The position numbers were made by a program, and so were the translations under genes. This document shows, piece by piece, positions 17,300-25,767 of a stretch of 35,540 nt of DNA. Origin of the DNA: a bacterium. Its GTDB lineage: Bacteria; SZUA-79; Acidulodesulfobacterales; Acidulodesulfobacteraceae. Position 1 is the first letter of the stretch. Every line of letters begins with the position of its first letter. The stretch covers positions 1 through 35,540 of the forward strand of contig JAKAQP010000015.1 in the NCBI GenBank assembly GCA_021822485.1, written 5' to 3'. The notes under the pieces were generated by a model, which saw only the letters and a program-made list of their open reading frames with translations, was not told the origin of the DNA and ran no database searches.

Positions 17300-18793
17300 A
17301 TGAAATTGAGATTTAAGTCAGATTCAAAAATTATAGGCGCAGGAGTAGCCGTTCTTATCGGTATAATAGCGGGGGTTATAATAACCGCCAATTTGCATCT
17401 TTTTAAAAAATCTATGGCGGAAGGAACCGCTCCGGTAATTTACACTGCTACAAATTCTACGATGCCGGCGCAGAATGGGCCAAGCAATTTCATTGCATTA
17501 ATAAAAAAAGATAAACCTTTCGTCGTAAATATAAGGACGACTCAAAAAGTTAAGAGCGGTCCTTTTCAGATGTATGAAAGTCCATTCGGCACGCAGCCTA
17601 ACCCGTTCGGTAATTTTTTTAAAAATTTTTTTAATAATGCACCGCAGTCGACATATACCGAAGAAAGTTTAGGTTCGGGAGTAATTATAAGTAAAAACGG
17701 ATACATAATTACTAATAACCATGTCATAAAAGGAGCGACTAAAATATACGTAAAACTTTCTACAGGCAAAACATTCAGGGCGAGGGTTATAGGCAAAGAC
17801 CCGCAGGTAGATCTTGCCCTGCTTAAAATAAATGACGGCAACAATCTTCCGGCGGCGGTATTAGGCGATTCCGCGAAATCTCAAATAGGCGAATGGGTTC
17901 TTGCAATAGGAAATCCATTCGGTTTAGGCTGGACGGTAACGAATGGAATTATAAGCGCAAAAGGCAGAGCTATAGGAGGACCTTACGAAGACTTTATTCA
18001 AACAAATGCCGCAATTAATCCGGGAAACAGCGGCGGTCCGCTGATAAACATGAAAGGTCAGGTAATAGGCATTAATACGGCAATTATAAAAGGAGCTCAA
18101 GGAATAGGCTTTTCTATACCGGTAAACGTCGTAAAGGAAGTTCTTCCGGAGCTTGAAACAGGCAAAATAACAAGAGGCTGGCTTGGAATAGAAATTCAGG
18201 AAATCACTCCGTCTCTTAAAAAAGCATTTAATCTTCAAACTACCCGCGGAGCGCTTGTTTCCTCTGTAGTTCCGGGAGGGCCGGCAGCAAAAGCAGGCTT
18301 AAGAAGCGGAGAAGTCATAATAAAATACAACGGTATAAAAGTAAAAGAAATGTCTCAGCTTCCGTGGTTAGTCGGCAATACTAAACCTGGAGCAACAGTT
18401 CCTGTAGAAGTAATAAGGAACGGAAAAAAGATAGTTTTATCTATAACGGTCGGCAACTGGAACAGCAAAAGCAATGTTTTTAACAAAAAAGCGCAGAAAA
18501 TTTCGGCAAAAAAATTAGGAATAACCGTTATTCCCCTTACTCCTCAAAATATGCAGAGTTACGGGATACAAAACGTTCATCACGGAGTTATAGTTTCAAA
18601 AGTTATACCAGGCGGCGCAGGCCAAAGAATGGGTATAATGCCAGGGGACGTTATTGAGTCGATTAACCATCATATCGTCAATAATATTTCTGAGTATGTC
18701 AGCGATATAGACAGGGCGGAAAAATCAAAACAGTTCCTGTTTTATATAAGACGCGGCAATATGAAGCTTTATCTGGCATATTCTATAAAATAA
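17300..18793 (+). CDS. DegP/HtrA-family periplasmic serine protease
   Basis: HtrA proteases degrade or hold misfolded envelope proteins. An N-terminal membrane segment (about residues 11-30) acts as signal or anchor. The trypsin-like triad is H141 (TNNHVIKG), D171 (VDLALLKI) and S244 (NPGNSGGPLI). Two PDZ domains follow, about residues 290-385 and 405-490, the first with RGALVSSVVPGGPAAKAGLR and the second with GVIVSKVIPGGAGQRMG. Length (497 aa) suits DegP/DegQ. GAGGG stands about 12 bases before the ATG. It is set apart from clpB by an inverted repeat and has its own sigma-54 promoter and an intrinsic terminator, so it is a single-gene unit with separate control. Confidence 0.95.
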   Translation: MKLRFKSDSKIIGAGVAVLIGIIAGVIITANLHLFKKSMAEGTAPVIYTATNSTMPAQNGPSNFIALIKKDKPFVVNIRTTQKVKSGPFQMYESPFGTQPNPFGNFFKNFFNNAPQSTYTEESLGSGVIISKNGYIITNNHVIKGATKIYVKLSTGKTFRARVIGKDPQVDLALLKINDGNNLPAAVLGDSAKSQIGEWVLAIGNPFGLGWTVTNGIISAKGRAIGGPYEDFIQTNAAINPGNSGGPLINMKGQVIGINTAIIKGAQGIGFSIPVNVVKEVLPELETGKITRGWLGIEIQEITPSLKKAFNLQTTRGALVSSVVPGGPAAKAGLRSGEVIIKYNGIKVKEMSQLPWLVGNTKPGATVPVEVIRNGKKIVLSITVGNWNSKSNVFNKKAQKISAKKLGITVIPLTPQNMQSYGIQNVHHGVIVSKVIPGGAGQRMGIMPGDVIESINHHIVNNISEYVSDIDRAEKSKQFLFYIRRGNMKLYLAYSIK

Positions 18794-18875
18794 ATTATAT
18801 ATATCAGTAATATAATAAAAAGTTTTCTCGAAACCAAGACAAACTGTAAGCTTTCCATCACTCCTCCTAAAGGTG

Positions 18876-18911
18876 GCCCGGTTCCGTAAAAAGAGCCGGG
18901 CTATTTTTTTT
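18876..18911 (+). terminator. Intrinsic terminator after degP
   Basis: A nine-base-pair GC-rich stem (18876-18884 with 18893-18901, one G-U pair) with an eight-base loop is followed by TATTTTTTTT. This is the clearest Rho-independent terminator in the window and ends the degP transcript 80 bases after its stop. Confidence 0.88.
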
Positions 18912-18941
18912 AAAACTCCCGTATGATAAAATATTACTTCT

Positions 18942-20900
18942 ATGAATAATAATTTTATACTCGGAACCGCCGGTCATATAGACCACGGAAAATCTTCCCT
19001 TATTAAAGCTTTAACCGGCATAGAGACCGACAGATTAGAAGAAGAAAGAAAGCGGGGTATAAGCATCGTTTTGGGTTATGCCGATATGCGCTTTGCTTCC
19101 GGTATTTCCGCAGGTATAGTCGATGTTCCCGGTCACGCTAAATTTATTAAAACTATGGTTTCCGGTTCAACCGGTATGGACGGAGTTTTGCTAGTAATTG
19201 CGGCAGACGACGGAATAATGGCGCAGACCAAAGAGCATCTGCTCATTTTAAAACTTCTGGGAATAAGGCTTGTAATTCCGGTAATAACGAAAATCGATTC
19301 GGTTTCTTCCGAAATACTCGTAAAAAGAGAATTTGAAGTAAAGCAATTTTTAAAAGCATACGGTTATGAAAAATATTCGTCGAATATCTTTGAAGTATCG
19401 ACAAAATCAGGCAAGGGTATCGAAGAATTAAAAAAAAATATAGAAAAAATTTTTCAGGAATATAATTCTCAGAGGCAATATAATAAAATTTATAATCCCA
19501 CCAAAGTTTTTTTGCCTATAGACAGAATTATTTCTTCAAAAGGTTTCGGGACGATTTTAGCAGGCACCTTAAAGTACGGAACTTTTAAGGTAAACGACGA
19601 AATCCAGATAATGCCGCAGGGTATAACGGCAAGGGTAAAAAGCATAGAATCCCATAATAAACCGGTAGATACGGCTTTTAAATCCATGAGAATATCGGTT
19701 AACGTCCCTTCGTTGAAAAAAGAAAACGTAAAGTTTGGAGACGTTATCTCCGAAAAAGATTCTTTAACGGCGTCAAATGCCGTTTTAGCCAAAACTTTTT
19801 ACGACTTTGAAAATAAAAAAGACCTTAAAAGCCATATTAACTTGATGTTTATGACAGGAACGTCATCCGTTACGGCTAAAATAATAGTTTTTAATAATGA
19901 TAAGAAAATTAAACCCGGAGAATTTTCGTATGCTTTGTTTAAATTAAACGGCGAAATAGCTTCTATGACCGGCGAAAAATTTATTATAAGGGATATAGGA
20001 GCCGGAAAAACTATCGGCGGCGGTACTATTATAGATTCTTCGGCGGATTTCGAATACTCGGAAATATTTAACGAATTATACGAAAATATTATTTCCGATA
20101 ACGCAAACGATGCAGTTTGCGATTTTATTAAAATATTCCAAGCCGTTAATTTAGAAAGTATTTATAAAAAATTTAATTTAAATTTATCCGATTTTTTTGA
20201 AATTATAGAGCGGTTAAAAAAAGACGGAAAAATAATAACCGGCAATAAAAACAAGTATGCGTTTACTGCGGATTTTTACAATAAAGGGAAAAAAGTATTA
20301 AAGGATATTGTAGAAAATGATAAAAAAATTTACGGCAAAACTGAGCTTTTTAACGTTTTTGCCGAAAGGCTAAACGCCGAAAATGCTTATAAAGCGCCTT
20401 ATAAAGCGGCTGATATTGTTTTCGATATTTTGATAAACGACTTGTTAAGCGAAAAGTATTTATTTTACGACAGCATAGGAAATATAATTCCTAAAGGATT
20501 TAAAGCTGTTAAAGAAGCTAGTACGGATATTCCTCCGGAATACGCAGGCGCGGCAAAAAAAATTGAAGATTTATTGATTTCTAACGGAAACAGCGTTCCG
20601 GATTACGGTGAGATAGAAAGAAAAATAGCCATGCCCAGAAAAACATTAAATTATATATTGAGTTTAATGCTTAAATCGTCCAAAATCGTAAAAGTCAAAC
20701 ATGATATGTATTATTTAAAAGAACAGATAGACGCCGTAAAATTAAAATTAGACGTTTTTTTCGAAAAAAATGAAAAATTGGAGCCTAAGGATATAAAAGA
20801 AATTGCCGGAGTTTCCAGAAAATATGCGATACCGTTGTTGGAATATTTCGACGTTATCGGATACACGGTAAAAAAAGGAGAATACAGAATTAAAAAATAA
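18942..20900 (+). CDS. selB: Selenocysteine-specific translation elongation factor SelB
   Basis: SelB brings selenocysteinyl-tRNA to UGA codons marked by a SECIS hairpin. The N-terminus is an EF-Tu-like GTPase: GTAGHIDHGKSSLIKAL (G1), RGISIVLGYADMRF (the SelB form of the effector region), DVPGHAKFIKTMVSG (G3) and TKID (G4). OB-type domains follow (GFGTILAGTLKYG), and the long C-terminal half (after about residue 380) is lysine-rich with winged-helix-like segments ending near KEIAGVSRKYAIPLLEYF, the usual SECIS-binding end. Length (652 aa) is normal. The gene implies that the organism makes selenoproteins, but selA, selD, selC and any convincing in-frame UGA gene are absent from this window. 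Confidence 0.94.
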   Translation: MNNNFILGTAGHIDHGKSSLIKALTGIETDRLEEERKRGISIVLGYADMRFASGISAGIVDVPGHAKFIKTMVSGSTGMDGVLLVIAADDGIMAQTKEHLLILKLLGIRLVIPVITKIDSVSSEILVKREFEVKQFLKAYGYEKYSSNIFEVSTKSGKGIEELKKNIEKIFQEYNSQRQYNKIYNPTKVFLPIDRIISSKGFGTILAGTLKYGTFKVNDEIQIMPQGITARVKSIESHNKPVDTAFKSMRISVNVPSLKKENVKFGDVISEKDSLTASNAVLAKTFYDFENKKDLKSHINLMFMTGTSSVTAKIIVFNNDKKIKPGEFSYALFKLNGEIASMTGEKFIIRDIGAGKTIGGGTIIDSSADFEYSEIFNELYENIISDNANDAVCDFIKIFQAVNLESIYKKFNLNLSDFFEIIERLKKDGKIITGNKNKYAFTADFYNKGKKVLKDIVENDKKIYGKTELFNVFAERLNAENAYKAPYKAADIVFDILINDLLSEKYLFYDSIGNIIPKGFKAVKEASTDIPPEYAGAAKKIEDLLISNGNSVPDYGEIERKIAMPRKTLNYILSLMLKSSKIVKVKHDMYYLKEQIDAVKLKLDVFFEKNEKLEPKDIKEIAGVSRKYAIPLLEYFDVIGYTVKKGEYRIKK

Positions 20901-20924
20901 AATATCCCATTTTTTCCGATTTTT

Positions 20925-20933
20925 TGCTATAAT
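20925..20933 (+). promoter_or_regulatory. Candidate extended -10 promoter for the menaquinone cluster
   Basis: TGCTATAAT is a perfect extended -10 element 65 bases before ubiD. No good -35 stands 16-18 bases upstream (the region reads CCCATTTTTTCC), so the call rests on the -10 alone. Confidence 0.45.
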
Positions 20934-20998
20934 AGAAGACGTAATAAACTTTAACCTGATTTCCTAAAATTTAATTTATAATATTTATAATAAACGAT

Positions 20999-22450
20999 AT
21001 GCCTTATAAAGACCTGCACGAATTTATCGGAGTTTTAGAAAAAGACGGTAATTTAAAAAGGGTTAGCGCTCCGGTCGACAGGATTTTGGAAATAGCCGAG
21101 ATTGCGGACAGGACGGTAAAGAAAGAGGGTCCGGCTCTTTTATTCGAAAACGTTAAAGGATATAATTTTCCCGTTTTAATAAATATTTTCGGTTCCAACA
21201 AGAGAATATTGAAAGCTTTTGAAGTCGAAAACTTAGACGACGTCGCCAAAAGAATAGAGGAAATTATCGACCCAGACATTCCGACAAATTTTTTTGAAAA
21301 GATAAAATCGCTTTCAAAGCTTAAAAAACTTGCCGACTATATGCCCAAGATAGTAAAAAACGCAAAATGCAAAGAGGTTATAATAGATAAACCGCCACTT
21401 TTAGACATTCTGCCCGTTTTAAAAACATGGCCGGAAGACGGCGGTCCCTTTATTACTCTTCCGCTTGTTTTTACTAAAGATCCGGAAAAAGGCTCTACGA
21501 ACGTAGGTATGTACAGGATGCAGGTTTACGACGATACGACCTGCGGGATGCATTGGCATATACATAAAGACGGCGCAAGGCATTTCAGAAAATATAAAGA
21601 GCTTGGTCAAAGAATACCGGTTTCCGTAGTTATAGGTTCAGATCCGTCCGTTATTTATTCGGCAACCGCTCCGCTGCCTCCCGATATCGAAGAGATGATG
21701 TTCGCCGGTTTTTTAAGAGGCGAAGCCGTAGAACTAATTAAATGCGAGACCAACGATATATATGTTCCGGCTAATGCCGAATTCGTGCTTGAAGGATACA
21801 TAGACCCAGGCGAGGATTTAAGGGTGGAAGGTCCTTTCGGCGATCATACCGGATATTATTCGTTGGAAGATTTTTATCCTGTTTTTCACGTAACTTTGAT
21901 AACGCACAGGAAAGATGCCGTATATCCGGCTACAATAGTAGGCAAGCCTCCTATGGAAGACTGCTATATAGGAAAAGCTACGGAAAGATTTTTCCTTCCT
22001 GCCATAAAAAAGATTTTTCCGGAAATAATAGATATAAACCTTCCTTTTGAGGGAATATTTCATGACCTTGCTTTCGTAAGCATTAAAAAAAGTTATCCGG
22101 GGCATGCAAAGAAGATTATGCACGGCATATGGGGATTAGGTTTAATGATGTTTACCAAAATTATAGTAATACTTGACGAAGACGTAAATGTTCAGGACAG
22201 AAGCGAGGTTATCTGGAGGATTTGCAACAATATAGACCCTAAAAGAGACATAACTTTTGTCGAAGGACCGATAGACGTTTTGGAACATGCTTCCGATATT
22301 CCTAATTACGGTTCAAAAATGGGCATCGACGCTACTAAAAAATGGGCATCTGAAGGCTATAAGAGAAAATGGCCCGACGATATCGTTATGTCCGAAGAAA
22401 TAAAAAAACTTGTCGATGCAAAATGGAAAGAATACGGTATCGATGCTTAA
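20999..22450 (+). CDS. UbiD-family decarboxylase, probably MqnL of the futalosine menaquinone pathway
   Basis: UbiD enzymes decarboxylate aromatic acids using prenylated FMN supplied by UbiX. The 483 residues align in pattern with the family: DLHEFIGVLEKDGNLKRV at the N-terminus, ALLFENVKGYNFPVLINIFG, the core EGPFGDHTGYYSLEDFYPVF with catalytic acidic residues, and KPPMEDCYIGKATERFFLP. The next three genes encode a UbiA prenyltransferase, UbiX and MqnE. That set matches the late futalosine pathway, where a UbiD-like enzyme decarboxylates the prenylated or unprenylated dihydroxynaphthoate ring. I therefore infer the MqnL role from context; UbiD proper (ubiquinone) is the alternative. The end overlaps the ubiA start by eight bases. 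Confidence 0.88.
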   Translation: MPYKDLHEFIGVLEKDGNLKRVSAPVDRILEIAEIADRTVKKEGPALLFENVKGYNFPVLINIFGSNKRILKAFEVENLDDVAKRIEEIIDPDIPTNFFEKIKSLSKLKKLADYMPKIVKNAKCKEVIIDKPPLLDILPVLKTWPEDGGPFITLPLVFTKDPEKGSTNVGMYRMQVYDDTTCGMHWHIHKDGARHFRKYKELGQRIPVSVVIGSDPSVIYSATAPLPPDIEEMMFAGFLRGEAVELIKCETNDIYVPANAEFVLEGYIDPGEDLRVEGPFGDHTGYYSLEDFYPVFHVTLITHRKDAVYPATIVGKPPMEDCYIGKATERFFLPAIKKIFPEIIDINLPFEGIFHDLAFVSIKKSYPGHAKKIMHGIWGLGLMMFTKIIVILDEDVNVQDRSEVIWRICNNIDPKRDITFVEGPIDVLEHASDIPNYGSKMGIDATKKWASEGYKRKWPDDIVMSEEIKKLVDAKWKEYGIDA

Positions 22451-23330
22451 AAAAATTAAAAACACTTTAGAGTTAGTAAAATTTTCACATACTATTTTCG
22501 TTCTGCCTTTTGCGCTGAGCGCTTTTTTTCTTGCTTTTTACGATAAATATCCCGGTTCTTTCGGCACGCCTTTTTTTTACTATAAAATAATATGGATTAT
22601 TATCGCTATGGCATCCGGACGAAGCGGAGCTATGGCGTTCAACAGAGTAATAGACAGAAAAATAGACGCTAAAAACAAAAGGACTATGTCGAGAACGCTT
22701 CCAAAGGGCGAGCTGTCGGTTTTATACAGCGTTATTTTTGGAATACTGTCATACGCGGTTCTTATCATAGCGGCGTACGAACTTAATTTTACCTGTTTCG
22801 TACTTGCTCCTTTAGTGATAGCTTTTGTAACTTTTTATTCTTTTACTAAAAGATTCACTTTTTTTTCCCATCTCGTGCTTGGAATAAGCATGGCGTTAGG
22901 ACCTATAGGAACATGGCTTGCCGTAACAGGCAGTTTGGATTATAAAATTTTCATTCTCGGTCTTGCGGTAGTTTTCTGGGGAGCAGGATTCGATATACTT
23001 TATGCCGTAATGGATTACGATTTCGATATTGCAAACGGACTTTTTTCGGTGCCGGCTAAATTCGGAGTAAAAAATGCCGTAATAACTGCAAGATTACTGC
23101 ATTTATTTGCCCTGCTCTGCCTGGTTTATTTATATTTTTTATTTAACCTTAATTTTTTATATATTATCGGTATAGTTCTTGTAGTCGGATTTTTTGCGTA
23201 TGAGCATATTTTGGTTTTTAAAAGTTTGGATAATATCGATATGGCGTTTTTTACCATGAACGGTTATATATCTATCACTTTTTTCGTTTTTATATCGTTA
23301 AACATAGCATATTATTATAAATTATTATAA
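22443..23330 (+). CDS. UbiA-family prenyltransferase, probably menaquinone-specific (MqnP-like)
   Basis: UbiA enzymes attach a polyprenyl chain to an aromatic ring in the membrane. The first aspartate-rich motif is NRVIDRKIDAKNKRT, and the second is DYDFDIANGLFSVPAKFG; between them lie several hydrophobic helices (seven to nine in all). I take the ATG at 22443, giving 295 residues and an eight-base overlap with ubiD; the open frame continues upstream to 22410, but that part is ubiD coding sequence. The neighbourhood points to the futalosine route, so the aromatic acceptor is probably 1,4-dihydroxy-6-naphthoate. ubiX starts immediately after its stop. Confidence 0.9.
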   Translation: MLKKIKNTLELVKFSHTIFVLPFALSAFFLAFYDKYPGSFGTPFFYYKIIWIIIAMASGRSGAMAFNRVIDRKIDAKNKRTMSRTLPKGELSVLYSVIFGILSYAVLIIAAYELNFTCFVLAPLVIAFVTFYSFTKRFTFFSHLVLGISMALGPIGTWLAVTGSLDYKIFILGLAVVFWGAGFDILYAVMDYDFDIANGLFSVPAKFGVKNAVITARLLHLFALLCLVYLYFLFNLNFLYIIGIVLVVGFFAYEHILVFKSLDNIDMAFFTMNGYISITFFVFISLNIAYYYKLL

Positions 23331-24065
23331 ATGACTAAAAAATATTCATATATTCTTGCCATAACCGGCGCGTCCGGCGCAATATACGGGCTGAGCCTTC
23401 TTAAAGCTTTAATCGAACATTCTTATTTCGTTCATCTTATCGTTTCGGAGCCAGGTTTTACGGTAATGAAAGAAGAACTGGACATTTTTAAAGGCGGTTA
23501 TAATTATAAAGATAAAGCAAAAATTAGTAATAACGTTAATCCCGAAATTTCTAATTTCGATGCAAAACAAGAAATACTAAACGCGATAAAACTTAATTTA
23601 ACGTTCAATTCTAATATTGCCTCGGACGCAGCTTTTAATTCTTATTTCGAAATGTTTGAACTTTTAGACGAAAAATTTTTGGAGTCTAAAATTGCGAGCG
23701 GTTCGGCAAAAGAGGTGAAAGGTATGGCGGTAGTTCCGTGTTCTATGGGTTCGCTTGCAAGGATAGCTTGCGGAATTTCCGGAAATCTAATTGAACGTGC
23801 GGCGGACGTAGTTTTAAAAGAAAAAAAAAGACTTGTAGTATGCCCTAGAGAAACTCCGCTCAACGATATACATCTTAAAAACATGCTGTCGCTATATTCA
23901 TCCGGCGCGGTAATACTTCCGCTGATTCCGGGTTTTTATAATAAGCCTAAAACGATAAGCGATATAGTCGATTTTATCACCGGCAGAATTTTAGACAGCC
24001 TTTCTATAGAGAACGATATATATGAAAGATGGGAAGGTTATAACGGAAAATATAATGAAAAATAA
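23331..24065 (+). CDS. ubiX: UbiX-family flavin prenyltransferase with a long insertion
   Basis: UbiX prenylates FMN to make the prFMN cofactor needed by the UbiD enzyme two genes upstream. Motifs: AITGASGAIYGLSLLKAL (FMN-binding, residues about 10-27), VVPCSMGSLARIACGISGNL, RAADVVLKEKKRLVVCPRE and the aromatic-rich PGFYNKPKTISDIVDF. At 244 residues it is some 45-50 longer than typical UbiX. The extra sequence lies at about residues 55-115, a Lys/Asn-rich stretch between the N-terminal half and the IASGSAKEVKGMAVVPC block, with no stop or frameshift. It starts directly at the ubiA stop and overlaps mqnE by 11 bases. Confidence 0.9.
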   Translation: MTKKYSYILAITGASGAIYGLSLLKALIEHSYFVHLIVSEPGFTVMKEELDIFKGGYNYKDKAKISNNVNPEISNFDAKQEILNAIKLNLTFNSNIASDAAFNSYFEMFELLDEKFLESKIASGSAKEVKGMAVVPCSMGSLARIACGISGNLIERAADVVLKEKKRLVVCPRETPLNDIHLKNMLSLYSSGAVILPLIPGFYNKPKTISDIVDFITGRILDSLSIENDIYERWEGYNGKYNEK

Positions 24066-25137
24066 AAGTTTTGATTTAATTAAGGAAAAAGTTTATAATA
24101 ATATAAGGCTTACGGTTGAAGACGCCCTGTTTTTATTCGAATCTAAAGACCTGCTTTCTATAGGAGAGCTTGCGAACTATAAAAACAATAAAATTAACGG
24201 AAACAGTGTTTATTATATAGTCAATATTCATGTTAACTATACCAATATATGTATAAACAGGTGTGCATTTTGCGCCTTTTACAGGACGGGGAAAGAAAGC
24301 GACGCATATTCAATGAGTATAGACGAAATAATAGAATATATAGGAAAACATCATAAATTGAATAATTTTAAAGAGGTCCATATAGTCGGAGGTCTTCATC
24401 CATCCTTGCCTTACAAATTTTATTTAGACATGATTCGCAGAATAAAGAAAGAATTTCCTTCCCTTATGATTCAGGCGTTTACCGCCGTAGAAATAGACTA
24501 TTTGTCTAAGATTTCCGGTTTATCCGTGGAAGCTGTACTATACGATTTAAAAGAAAGGGGTTTAAATAGTCTTCCCGGAGGCGGCGCCGAAATTTTTAAT
24601 CCCGCCGTAAGAAATAAACTTTGTCCAAATAAAATCAGCGGCGAGAGATGGATTTATATTCATAAAGCGGCGCATAGAACAGGAATCGGTTCAAACGCAT
24701 CAATGCTTTATGGAGTAAAAGAAAGCTTCGCCGACAGGGTAAACCACTTAAACGATATAAGAAACGCACAGGACGAAGCAGGGGGATTTAAATCTTTCAT
24801 CCCGTTTGCATTCCAGCCGAAAAACACAGCGGTAAAAAATTCATCGCTTACTTCAGGGTACGACGACCTTAAAGTTATTGCTACTGCCCGCCTTTTTTTA
24901 GATAATTTTAAACATATAAAAACTTTTTTCGTAAATCTCGGCATTAATCTTGCGCAGGTATCTCTTTCATTCGGCGCCGACGACTTCGACGGAACATTGA
25001 TAGAGGAAAAAATATCTCATAACGCCGGTTCTTCTCAGCCCTCCGGCCTCAGCGTCAAAAACTTAAAAAAAATAATTAACGAAACGGGCAAGATACCCGT
25101 GGAAAGAGATACGGCTTATAATATAGCTTATAATTAA
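24055..25137 (+). CDS. mqnE: Aminofutalosine synthase (radical SAM)
   Basis: MqnE joins a chorismate-derived enolpyruvate to SAM to make aminofutalosine in menaquinone synthesis. The radical-SAM cluster motif CINRCAFC (CxxxCxxC, C66/C70/C73 from my start) is followed by HIVGGLHPSLPYKFYLDMI, QAFTAVEIDYLSKISGLSVE, SLPGGGAEIF, NASMLYGVKES and GFKSFIPFAFQPKNT. The C-terminal part carries FGADDFDGTLIEEKISHNAG. These blocks distinguish MqnE from the related MqnC. The frame opens at 24022, but I prefer the ATG at 24055 because its N-terminus (a lysine-led helix then LTVEDALFLFES) fits the family and the overlap with ubiX is shorter. Other pathway genes (mqnA, mqnC, mqnD) are not in the window. Confidence 0.92.
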   Translation: MKNKSFDLIKEKVYNNIRLTVEDALFLFESKDLLSIGELANYKNNKINGNSVYYIVNIHVNYTNICINRCAFCAFYRTGKESDAYSMSIDEIIEYIGKHHKLNNFKEVHIVGGLHPSLPYKFYLDMIRRIKKEFPSLMIQAFTAVEIDYLSKISGLSVEAVLYDLKERGLNSLPGGGAEIFNPAVRNKLCPNKISGERWIYIHKAAHRTGIGSNASMLYGVKESFADRVNHLNDIRNAQDEAGGFKSFIPFAFQPKNTAVKNSSLTSGYDDLKVIATARLFLDNFKHIKTFFVNLGINLAQVSLSFGADDFDGTLIEEKISHNAGSSQPSGLSVKNLKKIINETGKIPVERDTAYNIAYN

Positions 25138-25191
25138 CGGAATAACTAATATACTTAAATTAATTTTTTAAAAAGTTTAAGGAGGCTAAAA

Positions 25192-25719
25192 ATGTTTAAC
25201 TTAAACGAATTTGTATTTTATCCTGGGTATGGAGTCTGTATCGTAGAATCTATTTCTAAAAAAACGATAGGTTCCGTGGAAATTTCTTTTTACAATATCA
25301 GGGTTTTAGAAAACAACGCTAAAATTTTGGTACCGGTAAAAAACGAGACTGAAGTCGGATTGCGTCTTTTAATTAAAGAAAACGAGATACAGAAGGTTTT
25401 CGACGTGCTCGAAGAGAAATGCGAAAAAAGATCTTTTGCAAAAAAAGAATCATGGAACAAAAGATTTAACGGATATAATGTAAAATTATGCTCCTCCTGC
25501 CCTTTTGAAGTTGCCGAAGTTCTGAGAGATTTATATACGTTAAAATGCGAAAAGGAATTGTCTTTCGCAGAAAAGAAAATGTTTGAAAAAGCAAAACATT
25601 TAATAATAAAAGAAATTTCTACAGTTATGAACAGGTCCGAAACGTTTGTAGAAGAGAAAATAAAAAAAATATTTATAAAAAAGACCGAAGCAACTCAAAG
25701 TTTAAAATTAGATGCATAA
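25192..25719 (+). CDS. CarD/CdnL-family transcription regulator
   Basis: CarD-type proteins bind RNA polymerase beta and stabilise the open complex, often at rRNA promoters. The N-terminal RNA-polymerase interaction domain is recognisable: NLNEFVFYPGYGVCIVESI, then YNIRVLENNAKILVPVKN (about residues 1-60). The C-terminal helical DNA-binding part includes EVLRDLYTLKCEKELSFAEK. Length (175 aa) is normal. A strong AAGGAGG precedes the ATG. CarD followed by a PIN-TRAM protein and then ispDF is a recurring order in several phyla; here the first two are kept in line and ispFD is inverted. Confidence 0.92.
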   Translation: MFNLNEFVFYPGYGVCIVESISKKTIGSVEISFYNIRVLENNAKILVPVKNETEVGLRLLIKENEIQKVFDVLEEKCEKRSFAKKESWNKRFNGYNVKLCSSCPFEVAEVLRDLYTLKCEKELSFAEKKMFEKAKHLIIKEISTVMNRSETFVEEKIKKIFIKKTEATQSLKLDA

Positions 25720-25767
25720 ATTTTAATTTAAACGTATATTTATAATATATATCATTTTATCATATAA

